This document shows, one piece after another, positions 37,571 through 51,600 of a stretch of 64,000 nucleotides of DNA. Within the stretch, counting starts at the first letter, position 1; each line of letters begins with the position of its first letter. The DNA is taken from the NCBI RefSeq assembly GCF_019649055.1, contig NW_026570334.1, positions 1 to 64,000 of the forward strand. Direction: 5' to 3'. Below the pieces are notes generated by a model. The model made no database searches. It was not told where the DNA came from and was given only the letters and a program-made list of their open reading frames with translations. Made by a program: the position numbers and the translations under genes. This stretch comes from Paramacrobiotus metropolitanus. Lineage: Eukaryota; Tardigrada; Eutardigrada; Parachela; Macrobiotidae.

Positions 37571-39605
37571 GATAGCTGATTAAACCGTGTACGTGTACGA
37601 TAGAGAAAAGAATATAGAAGCAATTAGAAAAAAACAGCGGCATTAAACCGTACCCGGGGTCCCAGACGGGTAAGGCGCTTATCTAAATACGCGGCGACGA
37701 CGGTGGTGTATTGTCCGTTGTGCTGAGTGGACGTGTTTGTATTAGCGTTTTTCCATCACCATCAACAGGTAAGCTGAGAAAGTGGAGATGCGTCGCGGTG
37801 AGTCATTATAATTTATTTACAGTTACCGCTGCGGATTGGTGGATTGGAGCGGTCTGCGCTGGCAGATCGGATGTGTACCGATCGGATCATATCAAAGCGA
37901 TAACACTGCGTATGTGTGTTTTTATCGCGGTGTCGGTGATGCAATATATACCGGGACAGATTAATCCGACACTCGACGTGCACACAAACAGTCGTGCCAT
38001 CCTTCCGGTACACGAGTATACAGTACTATACACGCAACACATAGATGCTCTATAAAGCGTGAGAAACGATGGAGAAAATCTCGCGCGACTGATCAGCTTT
38101 GGGTGATGGCGGATTTAAGCTGTTGACAGGACAGCTTTGATCAAGTTTATGCGACACTTAAAGTAGCAGTTTAATTAATTTTAACAAGCATTTCAAATGT
38201 CAGCCAAAAACCACGCGCACGGCATGAGTTGGCAGTTACTTGAAAACCACGGAGATTTCGAGGTTTTCTATTCAAAGTTTTTGACAATTTTCCGTGACCT
38301 CGCAAATGTTTTTTATATTATGACAAATAGAACTTACCAGTTTTTATTTCATTATGATAATTAATAATATTAATAATCATCAACAATTCATTCATAATTT
38401 ATATCATTTCTGTCACGTGTTTCATTTTAGCCAGCTCGTCATAAATCGAAGCATAACCTTATTGTCTGGAATGCCGAAAATCGGCAGGTTCGAGTTCTAC
38501 GACATTTTTTGCCACTTTGAAAACGCGATTTTCTACAAAACACGTTGACAGTTTAGAGTGTCTAGCTGCGCGCTCGTTCTTAGTAAAATAATGAAATGAA
38601 AAAATAGGTATCCCTATATTAACGCTTATTAACGATTTCTTACGTTGCGAAGTACATAGGTTTATTTTGAGTCACCAGAATAATTCGGATTGCAGGTAAT
38701 TTTAATACATTTTTGTTAGCGTTGTGACAATTTCCGCTGACGCCGGAATACAAACACGGAAATCACGTGGATCACAGACACCTTTACGAGTAATCAAAAA
38801 GGTCAAAAGATAGAGCTGCCTAAATTAACAGAAACACCGTAATTAACACGTTACAACACCGCGTCGACACAACGAAACCGAGAACATCGAAAGGACGGCT
38901 GATGCAGCCAACAGAAATGTCAAAGCAGTACACTACCACAGACAACATGTTCGACAAAAACAAAATAATACCCGTACGCCACTAAACCAACCGAAAAAAA
39001 ACAAACACAAATGTTGTGTTACAATACGCAACCACCGGACTTGAGAAAGGTCACTCTCCCAAGTCAATAATTAATAAAATTCGCTCACCGAGGAAATAAA
39101 GAATAAACTCTTGAAAAATATCTGTATCAAAAAAATGTCCTTGGTTACTTCCTTGACAAAAATGCCGGTCGGGGGGTGTGTCCGAGCGCGCCTACCTCCC
39201 GGTGGGCGGGGGACAGCGGGGTGTCCCCGGTTGAGTTGAGGGAGAGATATACAAATCTGGGTATAATTATCAATAACATAATTATAGGAACATCACCGAA
39301 TCATGGCTGGCTGCCATGGCCTGTATCAGAGAGGGTTTTGGCAAACGAACAGAAAAAAAAACACAACGAAGTAACACATCGTCCACGTGAGAGACACACC
39401 AGGGTTCGCCGAAGAAAAGATCCGTCGCTTTGAAAATTTGTATCAAAAAAACAGTACAGTGACAAGGAGAGCTGCTGCGCCGTCCGCCCGTTGGGGGGCT
39501 GCGGTGTGAGTTCAGTGTATGTGAAAGACGAGAAGCGAGTCACTGCCGTCCCGACCGCCCGGTGCGGTGGTCGGGGGACTAGAGGATCCCGCGGGGTGCT
39601 TCGGG
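37571..39605. other. intergenic: DOMON gene promoter and DGK 3' flank
   Basis: About 2 kb between the DOMON start codon and the DGK stop codon, both genes reading leftwards. A GC-rich patch with CCCGGTGGGCGGGGG-type sequence (39170-39240) and another at 39480-39600 lie next to the DGK stop and may be 3' UTR. The rest is AT-rich. A minus-strand AATAAA (in TTTATT near 38660) could end the DGK mRNA, but this is weak. Confidence 0.4.
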
Positions 39606-42600
39606 TCATCGTTTGACCGGGAGATGCTCCGAGGAGGCTTTACTGGATGGGACGGGGATGGAGATGACGGTGGTGGCCGGGGCGGCGGTGTCCAGGGCCG
39701 GGGCGGCCATCAGAGCGGTGGATTTGTCGCGGGATTTGAAGATGTTGAGGAAACTCATCTTGCTGCTGGGTGGCGGCCCGATCAGCATGGGAACTTGGTT
39801 CTTATGCGTTATATTAATCTGTAAGGAAAGCAAAGAAGTTATTTTTAGTATACTCACTAACACCATAAAGTATTTAAAAACCTAATTAATTACATGTTGA
39901 TCAGAGTACTTAATAAAAAGTTAAAAGTAGCGGACGTACTGTGCAAGGTGGCTGCATCCAAGGTTCCCCATCAATCTGCATAGGAAAGCGTTTCCTTGTC
40001 CTGCAAAAATAAATTGCAGTGAAATAAACTTCTTTAAGAATATACTGTATGCGATACATTGCTTAATTTAAGTGATTTTGCTATCGAAATGTAGATGTAC
40101 AGTAGTAGAACAAAATTTAATTGGTAAAATAAACGATTGCTGTACCTGATGACCACCGAGGAACACTGCGACAATCGCCGCCCGGAGGAACGCAGACCAG
40201 CGCGCACCTGCCCGGCATGCATGGCGCTCTCCATGCCCACAACTTCGATCATCTTATCCCCGATATCTGCAAGCAAAAGGTCACCGTTAAAATAATGCCG
40301 GTAATACGTGAGCTTAATGGAGATGCCTATGGATACTGCAGGTGTATGATAATACGAGTATGTAATTTAAACATACAGTAGTTCTCGTATTATGTACGAG
40401 TATGCAGTTGTACACAGTATCTATACACACCTTGAATGGCAAAATGGAGATCCATGGAGGAAAGACTTAACGATGAGCCCTGCTCATTAACGCCCAGCTT
40501 CCCTTTGCGGTTGGCCATGGGGGATTTCTTGAGGGATTTCTTAACGGGCGTATTCTCGCCCCATAAATTCGAGCCACCGTGGATGGAGGGAATGTTGAGG
40601 AGTGCGATGCCTTCGAGCGGCGGCCCATTGGCCAGATCCAGAGCCACACCATCGCACTGCAAATGTCGGTCGCTTTTATACGCTTCTACTAATACCTAAT
40701 ACTTAATACATAATATGCGAAACAACAACATTCTAAAAACGATTGCTCAGCTCTGCATCGCTAGCCTAAGTACTTTCTTCAACAGAATATTTTAAATAAA
40801 ATTTATATTAAACGAATAGTTAAATGTATCTACACGATTCTACAGTTGCTCTGTTTGTTTAGCTTTAGCAAAAAAATGGTTGGTTATGGGCAGAGTAGTC
40901 TGAATTGAGTTACGGTACATTGCTATACCGCCTTGTCGATTGTGCTACGTTAGCCGGTCACAGCCTTTCCCACCTTATCAACAACCGGTATCATGGCCAA
41001 AACGGCCAATCGCTTACCAAGTGGTTGTGTGATAATGAATTTCTGGTCAGCTGCTGCTTCTCTCGAAGCATTTCCGTCGAGGAAATGTAGCGACCCTAGT
41101 CTCAGACCTTCCCGAAGGCGAGTAGATCAAAATATGATCCGTTTTAGCCTTCGCCGACAAGCATTGCTCTTAACCAATACGTAAAATACCGCTGCACCTT
41201 ATATAGCACTGTCACTGCCATTTTATAGAAACTATGTTATTTTAAAAAAGGCGTACAACGTTCCAACGACCGTTGATAGAATTTCGTATGTTCATCTTCA
41301 TAGCAATCTGTACGGAATATTGGTACGTATTATCAAATCACCGTTTTTACCATAATATCGATATCCTCATGGAGATGCTTGCAGGTGGCGCTGAAGGTCT
41401 CCGACGTGCCGAACTCAAAATACCACAGCTTATTCTTCATCCGGCTGTTAAACCGCTCCGGATGTTTCTCCCGCATCATGTGGAAGCGGTGGGCAATAGA
41501 GGCGTCCACCCCAATGGAGAAATAATTGTTGATGATGTTATAGGGTATGGGGTCTCCGGGTTCCTCATCCGTGCTGTCACTCGGCGGGCTGAACTCAATA
41601 TGCCAGCGATCCATGGCCACCACGTTGCTCTTCTCAATCTTATGCAGGATCTTCAATAAACTCTCCCCCTCGTACCCACCACCCCACCGCAGACACCGCG
41701 CCAGATCATTGCCGGTCCCCAACGGGAGGACCGCCAGCGGGGGTTTGTAGTTCAGGTGGAGTTTGTCGATGGCGTCTAATAGCCAGCCGACGGTACCGTC
41801 GCCTCCGCAGCAGAGCACCCGGAAGTTGGGGACGTCCCGGAAGAACTGAAGGCCGGCAGTGGGGCCGCCGCGACCCAGGTCGTACACTTGGCGGGGATTG
41901 AGCAGGTACTGGAATTTGCGCAGGATCCGTTCGCCCTGTTTCCCGCCGGATTTCCGGTTGACAAAGACCAGCAGGGGGTGGGTGCCGGGCAGGGGGCTGA
42001 TCTGGAAGGAGGTCGGGGCGCCGGTTGAGCCGTTGTGAGCGGAAGTTTCGTTGTGGGATGCTGCAAAACCCCATACCGTTAATTAAGGCTGCCGCTAACT
42101 TATTTTTAATATTGCTGTTTACATTTATATTTATTGTATGCTCATCTGATGTCTCATTTTTATGTTCTATATTTTCTAAAATTACATCATTTATATTTTT
42201 TTATTTAAATCTGTTTTGTATAATTATTCCTGACTTATTATTTCTGGTATTTGTTAATGAGTCGAGCATTTATAATTATGCAACCCGATTTATTTTCTAT
42301 TTTTAAGCTGCATATATAGATAATTACAAAGTATTTACGAAATAAAAAAAATCGTGCACGAATTCTTTCGCAGAACGATCGAGATCTTCAAGCAGCTGTA
42401 ATCTTACGAACGGTAGTGTACATACTCTGTACATATTGTACATAGCAATTTAGTGAATTTACATAGCCATTTAGTACATAGCAATTTCTATGCTTTCTAA
42501 GTTCGGTATTTCTCCGCCAAGAAATCCGTGATAATAATAATACGGTCGCGGTCATTGACTACGCTAATAACAGCCCTAATGTCTTTCGCAATGACGACAG

Positions 42601-45600
42601 ACATGGCGGTAATGAGGGGCTTATCGTTTATCATGGGAGAAAAATATCCGGGATGAACGGTCCACACTGCCAAACCTTTGACCGGTTTACTATCCGGTAC
42701 AAACACGCGACACAGACCTAGATCGCTCCTGTTGTCAGCGTGTTGACTCAAAGTCAACACTGATAACGTTTGCCTCAAACCTGATTAAGCATTCTGCAAC
42801 CGCATGGATCGAGTACTTAGTAGCTACCTGGTCGGCTGCCCCATGTCGCCAAGCGGCGTATCCTGTACGTGAATTCCATCAGCATGCGTCGATGTACGCG
42901 TATAAGTTACCCCTCGTACAGAAAAACAGATAATTGGACAATACAACAAGACAGGCGGATTTCCGTTGAGAAAATATGTGGATAAAGTGCAGCGTATTAA
43001 GAGGTCACGCGCGAAGTTAATAAAATATTTTCTACACAGTCACGAGTCAAAATAAACATCGGTGTTTTCCGTGCGGCGGAGAATTTGGGGGGTGGTGTTT
43101 ACCGCGGTATTACAATGCTGTCGTTGGTGTAAGAATTATTATTTCGGAGAATGTTTTAGTGCTTATTATGGCGCTGCGGCCGGTGCGAGCGAAACAGAGT
43201 CAAAACGCTGATTATAGTGGGGAGAGTGCTCGTTATAAAAAAATTTATCAACGAGATTTTGCACCGGTGAATGAAGAAGGTTTTGGTGTGCGTTGTGAAC
43301 ATGTCGGCCTGGAGCTGTTTTTTGAACGACAACGTAAACAGCGTCGCCGGCAGCGCAAATTCTCTTTCACAACTCGCGCGCGCGAAATCTCGCCCAAACG
43401 AAGCAAAATACAAGAAATATATCCATCCAGCTGATTTTACAAGAAATTTTAGAATTTTCTTATGATGTTTATTTTACACGGTGCATCGTAAAAAAAACCG
43501 AAATAGTGCTCAAATAAAATTGTAAATTGAATTGTGAAAATTCTGCCGAATTACTAAACTTTAATTTGCAGTTTCCTGAATTTCTACGAGTATTTTCATA
43601 AAATGTCTCGAAATTTAACAACGTTTTTTTATAAAGTTCAGTTTTTAAAAAAAAAGATTTCTATTTATTTTTTCAATATACTACAAAAACTCCATATTAA
43701 ATTTTTATAAGGCGTTCTCCAAAGATGACTGATAAAAAATAGAATAAAATCCATAAAATAAAAACGTATAAGTTCGCATAAAGACGACGCTTGTTGGAGC
43801 GTATACATATTTAATTCAGCAGCGACTGCGAATGGCCACTGCTGCGGGAGACATGCTTTGAATACCGGAAGGGAATTAGCTGTCAATTATCATGTTGTGA
43901 AATGCAATCCTTCTGACAGACCGTTGGCTAATTGGCTGTCGCGGTTGATCAAGATCGAACGCGCCGGGACTGATTTGTATGGCGTTATTTGCGTACCACA
44001 CGCAGTGCGGCAGTGATTAGTTGCGTGCGGAAGTTGATGCACTTTTCTCTCGCGCTGCGGTACATCTTAAACATGTCGCAGTTGCAACTGATCTGCCGCC
44101 CGGCGACGCAACAAACATCTCACATAACGCGCCCGTATAAACTAATTGCATAACGTGTAAATAACCGGGGAAATTATACTATAATCAGCATAATCTTACA
44201 TAAGGTTGCGGGTGCGTTATTGCGCTGTAAACAGTAATTATCGGCACCGGATACATGCGTACGTGTAGCCGATAAAACGACGCATTCAGACAAGAAAGTA
44301 CTTATTACGGCGGTTGACGCTTCACTATATCTGCTAATTCTAAATCTAACCAGCCACAGAAATTAAAACTCCGATTCAATAACGCAATGAAAACACGAAA
44401 AAATGCACTGGTTAAAAAATTTTAAACAGAACCTAGAAGCCAAGCCTAGAAATAAATTATAAAAACTAGTTAGAATTAATTAAATTATTTAGAAATAAAA
44501 TTGGAACAAACCGGAAGCTGTTTCACGTGTGCGCACAATTTGCCGGTAAATTATTAAATCCTAAATTCTTCTCAAAACGTTGTTGAATAATGCTTTATAT
44601 AACGGCACATAATAAAAACACAAAATTTCATAATTATTCACTGTACTGTAAATGTTGTTATTCAGTATTGCATTCTGTTCGATCTTACGAATTACGATTA
44701 AAGCCCGCCTGCTGTTACTTGACAAATTGCAGTCACTGCACTACGATCTCACACAACCTACACAATAACTTAGTGTGAAGTTCGGTGAAATTAACCGGGT
44801 AAATTTTCCCATTCCCACTTTCAACACTTAACTTTAAATCCTTAAGGATTATAAAAAACAGAAAAATATTTGGAAATAATTTTAAAACATAGCTAAAAAT
44901 ACTTTTGATATTTTATGACTTGAAAAATATTTTAGCGCGCTCACCTTGAGATCCGTGCGTTGAGCCGGTGTGCACTCCTCCCGCGCCGCCACTCCCGTGC
45001 AGCAGCACCGAATCCGAGCGGACCGAGTGCAATTTCTTATCCTTAATGGGCGCGGGCGGGACCGAGCGCTGCCGCTCCAGCACCGCCGGACAGATGGCCA
45101 CCGGCGGCAGCACATGATCATACAGATTGCCCAGATCGCACTCCGTCTTGTAGTGTGCCGCGCACTTATTATGCAGGGTGATCTGGCACCAGCGACAGTG
45201 CAGTCCGGTGATGCCGTTGTAGGTCTTGACGTTCTTGCGACAGCGGGCACACTTGTCCGGACAATTGCCCTCCACCCAGTGGTGCAGCATCTCGTTGGCC
45301 ATCTTCTTGCTCTTGACGTAGGTGGAGATGCAGTTGGTGGGGGCCCGTGCGGCGCAGCGCTCGTGGACGGTGTACTTGCAGAATGTACAGCACAGTCCCT
45401 GCTTGCCTAATCCCACCAGCATCGTCAGGCACAGATTGCAGTAGGCGGGTTTGCTAAAGTGCTTCAGCCGCCACCCATGCACACCGTCCTCCTTCACATT
45501 CTGCAAAAATAAACGACATGCTAGCCATCCACTTTTCTGTACTATACTACGGAACGGGCGTTTCGACTACAGTTTTTTAACCCAATCCGCGAAATTTATT

Positions 45601-48600
45601 GAAATTGCAGATCTAATAGCGACATAGTACAGTATTTCCCTGTAGCTTATAATGCAATACCCTGAGCTCGTACAGGGAAACAATATGCTATTAGGATTTA
45701 TCTTACAAAACGCTTTGCACGTCAAAGCGCGCTAATTTTGGTCACATTAAAACCAAACACATAATTCCCTGTATAGTTTAATACGATTGCACGCAGATCA
45801 TACAGGAAATCGTCAATGTTGTCTGGGTTTAATTTGAAAAATGCTCTGCGTGTTAAAACGCGCGCGCATGACAGAGTTTTTCTGTGACGCCTCCCCGTCC
45901 GGTCGCCAGATTTTTACAGGGAACTTTTCGAAGCAGCATTAATTTCCCCGTGTGGCACATGTGTGGCGGGTTGAAGGTCAAGGTTTGCTAACGTAATCAG
46001 GCTGTCAGAGTGGCGGACGCATGTGCCTGTGTGATGTGGCTTTTAGCTGCAAATGTCGCTGGGCATTTACATAAGTGAGTGGATGGGCGGGGCACGCGCC
46101 GTGATGTGACGTGCGTGGAGTGGCGACGGCGGCACAGAAATGCTAAAATGTTTCTGAATAAACTGGTGGAGCAGGTGGAAGATTTCCGAAACCAATTACT
46201 ACACAGGACGGCGCATGTTTCTGTCGCACTCTGTGTGTGTGTGTCATAATGTGTCAACATTGGAGAATTCGCCAAGGTAGCCCGGAAAAAACGCGCTGGC
46301 GTGTGCAAATTACGCTGTCACGGGAAAAACGTGAAACCTGATTTGCGCGCGCGAGTAAGTTCTGATCGAATCGGCGCGTATACGGCGAAGTGCGCGAGGG
46401 TGCTGGGAAACATGATCCCCGGACCAAAATATAAACGGATATAGTGGTGGGAAATGGCAGGCTGGATTATGGGTAAAAATAGACAGGGAGACCAATATTT
46501 GTTGATGCGATAATTTATCCGGATGGAAACCTTTCTCCACACTTCCGGGCGGTTGGCAAAAGTGTTGAACTTAAACTGGCTTACCAAATATATTGAGAAA
46601 AAAAACGGTCATTTATTTCCGAAAACAAGTAATGCTGTCTCTTTATCCAATTCTCAATACAGTCCACAACACAAGGAAATTGTAATTAGAAACAGAAATT
46701 TTATCATCTTTTTAGTTGCTTTTAATACCCATTTATTATCAATTTATTATTTTATTCATTTGTTGTCTATTTATCAAACTGATTTATTTTTATTGGTATC
46801 TTTTTTTAATTTTTATTACATTCTATTTATTTTCCAGACTCTCAATAATTTACCACTACAGACATACATATTTAAAATCGATAGCAATTCAAAAATTCAA
46901 AATTAAAAGGATTTACCGATGTTGAATATAAATTAATCGCAATCAATGAAAAATCACGGAATTATTTAGTTTCTAGGCGGTTTGGTTTGACATTGAAAAT
47001 TAGTAAATTATTGCCAAACGGTTATAAAATTAAATTTATAGACAAATTCGATATTGCACAGTGTGCGTGCACTGCCAGCAGAAATAAAAAAAATATAGTA
47101 ATTTAAGTCCTCGCAATTTACAGTAATTATCTGTACAGAAGCAGGAACAATACGAGAAAATCGGACGAAGAACTATTAGGAGGAATTTTTAAACACTAAA
47201 AATAATTTTGTTTCCGGTACATACTTCGCGCGGACCGTCCTCGACATCAACATCAGCATCATGCAGAATGTACGCCGGTAAATTCTGATTACTGGACGTA
47301 CTGGAGGCGCGTGCACTGCAGCACAGCGAATTCCCCATATTTAATATTCCCCTCGCGCGTTGTCAACAATTCTTTGGTAGTAAAAATGTGCTTTTCTGAA
47401 TGAAGTCCGCACCGACAAAAATCACCCCAACCTCACCAAAAAGCTGACGAACGTCCGCGTCACACACGCGAACAGAAAAATATTTCTCTGTGGTAAAGAC
47501 CAGTCAGCGCGCGGTGGCCGGCCACTCCAACGCGCCTTGTGTAGATGACAAACCGGTTTTCGCGAATTATTAATCAAGAGAATTTTGTGCGTATTTGCAA
47601 AGAAAATCAGCTGGTACTGATTGTACCGATACGTACATATATATAAACCTGGATTTTTCACTGTCAAACGCGAATGCACGGTTAATGACGGCTATTTGCA
47701 CTGATGGGACGGTATTATAGGTACTCTTGTACAGATGGGTATTTTCGTCAGGTGGTCGGGGTGTTTAACTTATCTGTATTGACGCTGATTAGATATTATT
47801 TATGGCCTAGTTAAATGCGTTATCTATTCATTGTTAAAACACACTGGAGACTGTTCTTCATGCGCGTAATTTTGATCAATGCCAGAGCCAGTTATTGTAC
47901 GTAAATCGATTGAAAAAATCATTAAAAGATAATCGCAATAATGAATGCTGGCGTATAATATCGACAGTGACTTATGTCAGCGCGTAATTACGAATACTGA
48001 GCGCAGTACAAAAACATTGACGTCAATTTTTAAAAAAAACAAAATAATATGCTTTTTTAAAAAAATATTTAATTGATTTTCTCGCAGAACAAAACCTTGA
48101 AAAATGATAAATCCGGAAAAGTAAACATTAAAAATTTAAAAATATTAAGTACAGTATATACTATATAAAATACATAAATATCATATATGCATGACAAATA
48201 TATAATAAATTATTTATTATTTATTTTTAACGTTCGAAAAAAGAGTGATAAAAACTGCAATGCACGATTATAAATTCTAATAACAATTAAAAATTCTAGC
48301 AAATATTAAAAAACCTTTCTGTATTTTTCGTCAGTTGCTTAAGATGACGTCTCAAAAATTTGTTAAATAAACATACCTTTTTGCGCATAATGGCAACCAT
48401 AAATGCGAATGTGTAGTCCGACATGCATAAAAAAATTAGAAATGTTCTGATGCTTAAACTTCCACAACGCTTAAAAATTTACTAAAAAAACTCGCGCAGA
48501 AACCGGACTGAACCGGATACAGAAGGAATTACTGCGCGCGTGGATAATAAAGATTAGCCGGGTATTTATAAAAAAACCCGCCCGGCATACAGAGATCCAC

Positions 48601-51600
48601 CCTGCGGCCACTCTACAGCGTAAAGCCTTCCGATAAAATCACTCTCTTGTGTTTTTCCGGCGTCACCGACTTTTTGGAAGTCGCACGACTGCTTCGTAAA
48701 ATTTGCCGGCTAAATGACGCCGGCGACGCGAATATTAGTCTACCGCTTAAAACCGCACAGTGTATAATTTTCTGCTACATGTGCGTTACGAGGAAATATT
48801 CATGCTTTCCAGGTGGTTGGCGAATTTCTTCGAGTACCCAGTCTGCCTCGATTACTGCGGACAATTACCGGGTTTCATAATGTGCCGTATTGGTTTATTT
48901 TCTGTAGAATATCGTGCATGGTGTATTGTTTATGTTGTACTTGGGAAAAATGTCCGCCAATTCATGCCGGCTGGATGACTGACGTTACCGCCGCGTTACG
49001 ACATGCCGGTTTGCGTACATCCCCGACCGCCGTGACGTCCAGCCGCGATTACCCAGCGCGCTGACTGGCAGCCGTGGATATTTTTCTAAGATGCTCCGCT
49101 TTTATCGGGCTCGTCAATATCAATACAGGGAATTCCTTGTTTTGAAATATTGCCCCACATTTACTATTAATTTTGAATTATATTACATATAACAAAAAAT
49201 CTAATAAAATTAAATTTAATAATAATTTATTAATAATAAATTTTATTAATAATAAATTATTACATTTTTCTAAGATGAACTGCTTTCATGATCGGGCTCT
49301 TTAATATCAATATAGGAAATTCCTATTCGAAATATTGCTCTAGACTTGTCATTAACTTTTATCGAACATGCAAGTGATGCAACAGTAATAAAAAGGTATT
49401 TGGAAATGCTAAAGTATGTTACAAATAGAATATCAAAAATATATGCATACAAAATGCTTTGTTTACCCAGTATACGTGTATACGTGTACGTATACGTGTA
49501 CATAATCTAATAATTAATAGTACGTACGTGTTGTATAGTACATTGTAGTTTATACTCGTACTGTATATACTTTGTTGTAAATTTTAATCTTTATTTGACT
49601 GTATACATATTAAAGTAATGGTTTTGAGAGGAATCTGCTTTGATTGCGTTGACCCACATACGCGAACCACAGGAAATTCTTGTTTGTATATAATTTTTAG
49701 CCTAATGCTGCTATAATACGATCGTAATAATAGTAAATAATACGTTGCAAAACAGTGTTTTCCGGTTCTCCTTACCGTGTCCAGTCCGAGCAACACCAGG
49801 AGCGGAATGGTCGTCAGGCCGCCGCGTTTCCATTCATCCAGCGAGACCGACCCATCCCCATCGTAGTCGATTTCCACCATCATTTCTTTCAGAATCTGAA
49901 ATAATATTACAATATATCCATCGATGTAGCTGAACGTAATACTAAGTACTAATAGAGCAAACGGTCAATTTCGTCCTACCGGTCGTAATTCGGTGACGTC
50001 CCAGCCCAGGTATTCGGCGACGGTCATCATCTGGTTGACGATGCATTCCAGCTCGTGATTGTCCAGTACACCGTTGCCGTCGCTGTCGTACAGGCGGAAC
50101 ATGAACTCCAGTTTGTCTTCCGGTCGTCCGCCTTCCAGCAGCGACAGGTAGCACACGATATCTTTTAGTGAGACCTGAAATACAATTGTTCAACTAATTA
50201 ACTCCGGAAAACAAAGCGTATTCAAATCAGAATATTATGAACATTCGACCGGCAATGCAAAATTCAAAATTAATAAAGAATAATTCGACCGGCCCAAAAA
50301 AATTGTTAAATTATATTCTGGTGACTGGTATGTATGTAAATCAAAAATAGGCAAAATTGCCTACAGTATATTACTTGATTCGTATAATAAAAAAAACATA
50401 CACGCAGAAAACTACATAAAACATATAATATACTGTACATATGTACAAGTAAATCGTATACATATATATAGATATACGTATAAAAGACACATTCTGAACA
50501 GCTTATGTATACGTATAAAATTTAAACATAAAATAAATATAATAAAATAATAAAAATAAAATATATACGTACATAATTATAAAAGACGTACATAAAATAA
50601 TATAGTTACAAAAAACAACATGTACAAAATATAAAACAAATGTACCGTTCACATACGTACATGCATTCTTACGTACATGTTGTGAAAAAATAATAAAAAA
50701 TTACGGTACAGATAAACATTTACTGCAATAAATACGAACGACTCCCGAAAGCAACGAATTAGTGCGCCTAAATACAAAAAAGCATACTTCGCCTCGACCG
50801 GAAACCGCTACCATTCTGGTCAACAATCCTGTATGTATCCGGTCCAAAAATAAAATCTCTGAATAAATCTACTATATAAAAGTTATATATAGCATACAGA
50901 AAATTTTAATGGAAAAAGAGAGAATAAATTTTCACAACAACATCCTTGAAAAGCGCGTATAGCGCTTGGGTTGAATCAGCACTTGGGCACGTCTGCCACG
51001 GTCCGACAAGCACTCGTTGTCACCCACCGTTCCCCGTTAAAATACACCGGTACTGTATATATCGATACACTCGCGGTGTCTAACAATAGTTGCTACTTTT
51101 AGACTTGCCGGCTGATTAATATAATTTTCGGAATAACACGGGGATGACAACCGGTATTTTCTTACTGCGCCTGTGCAAATAATCATGCGTCCTCCCGTTT
51201 CGACCACTCCATTAAGCGCCCGTTTACATAAAACGTTTTACGAACCACTTATCGGCCAGTTTGCCCGGCGATTGTAGCGTTGTAGTCGCACTGGAGAATT
51301 TGCGCTAATTTGTTGACAGATAGAAAGCGATATATACGGCGCATATGCTAGTTACGAAATTATTTCTCATGGACTGTACCAGCGGGACGGGGCGGTGAGT
51401 GGCCACCGGAAGTGGATAGGAAAACACTGATATAGTCATCGCGCGTTTTTGCTGGCGTGTGATTTTGATCGGGTTGTATCGCTGATCAAACGTGTTGCAT
51501 GTGATTCATCACATGACCCATCACCGTGGGCGATTAATAGATAAGATTTTAATTTTTTGTTAATCGTTTTCTGATTCTTTAGTAACGGATACCTGCTTGT

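Noticed and set aside
38478-38500. tRNA B-box-like GGTTCGAGTTC
   Set aside because: No matching A box, acceptor stem or anticodon arm at the proper distance.
43168-43434. Plus-strand frame with ATG, 88 codons, in a DGK intron
   Set aside because: No splice pattern, no domain, Arg/Lys-rich end; cannot be told from chance.
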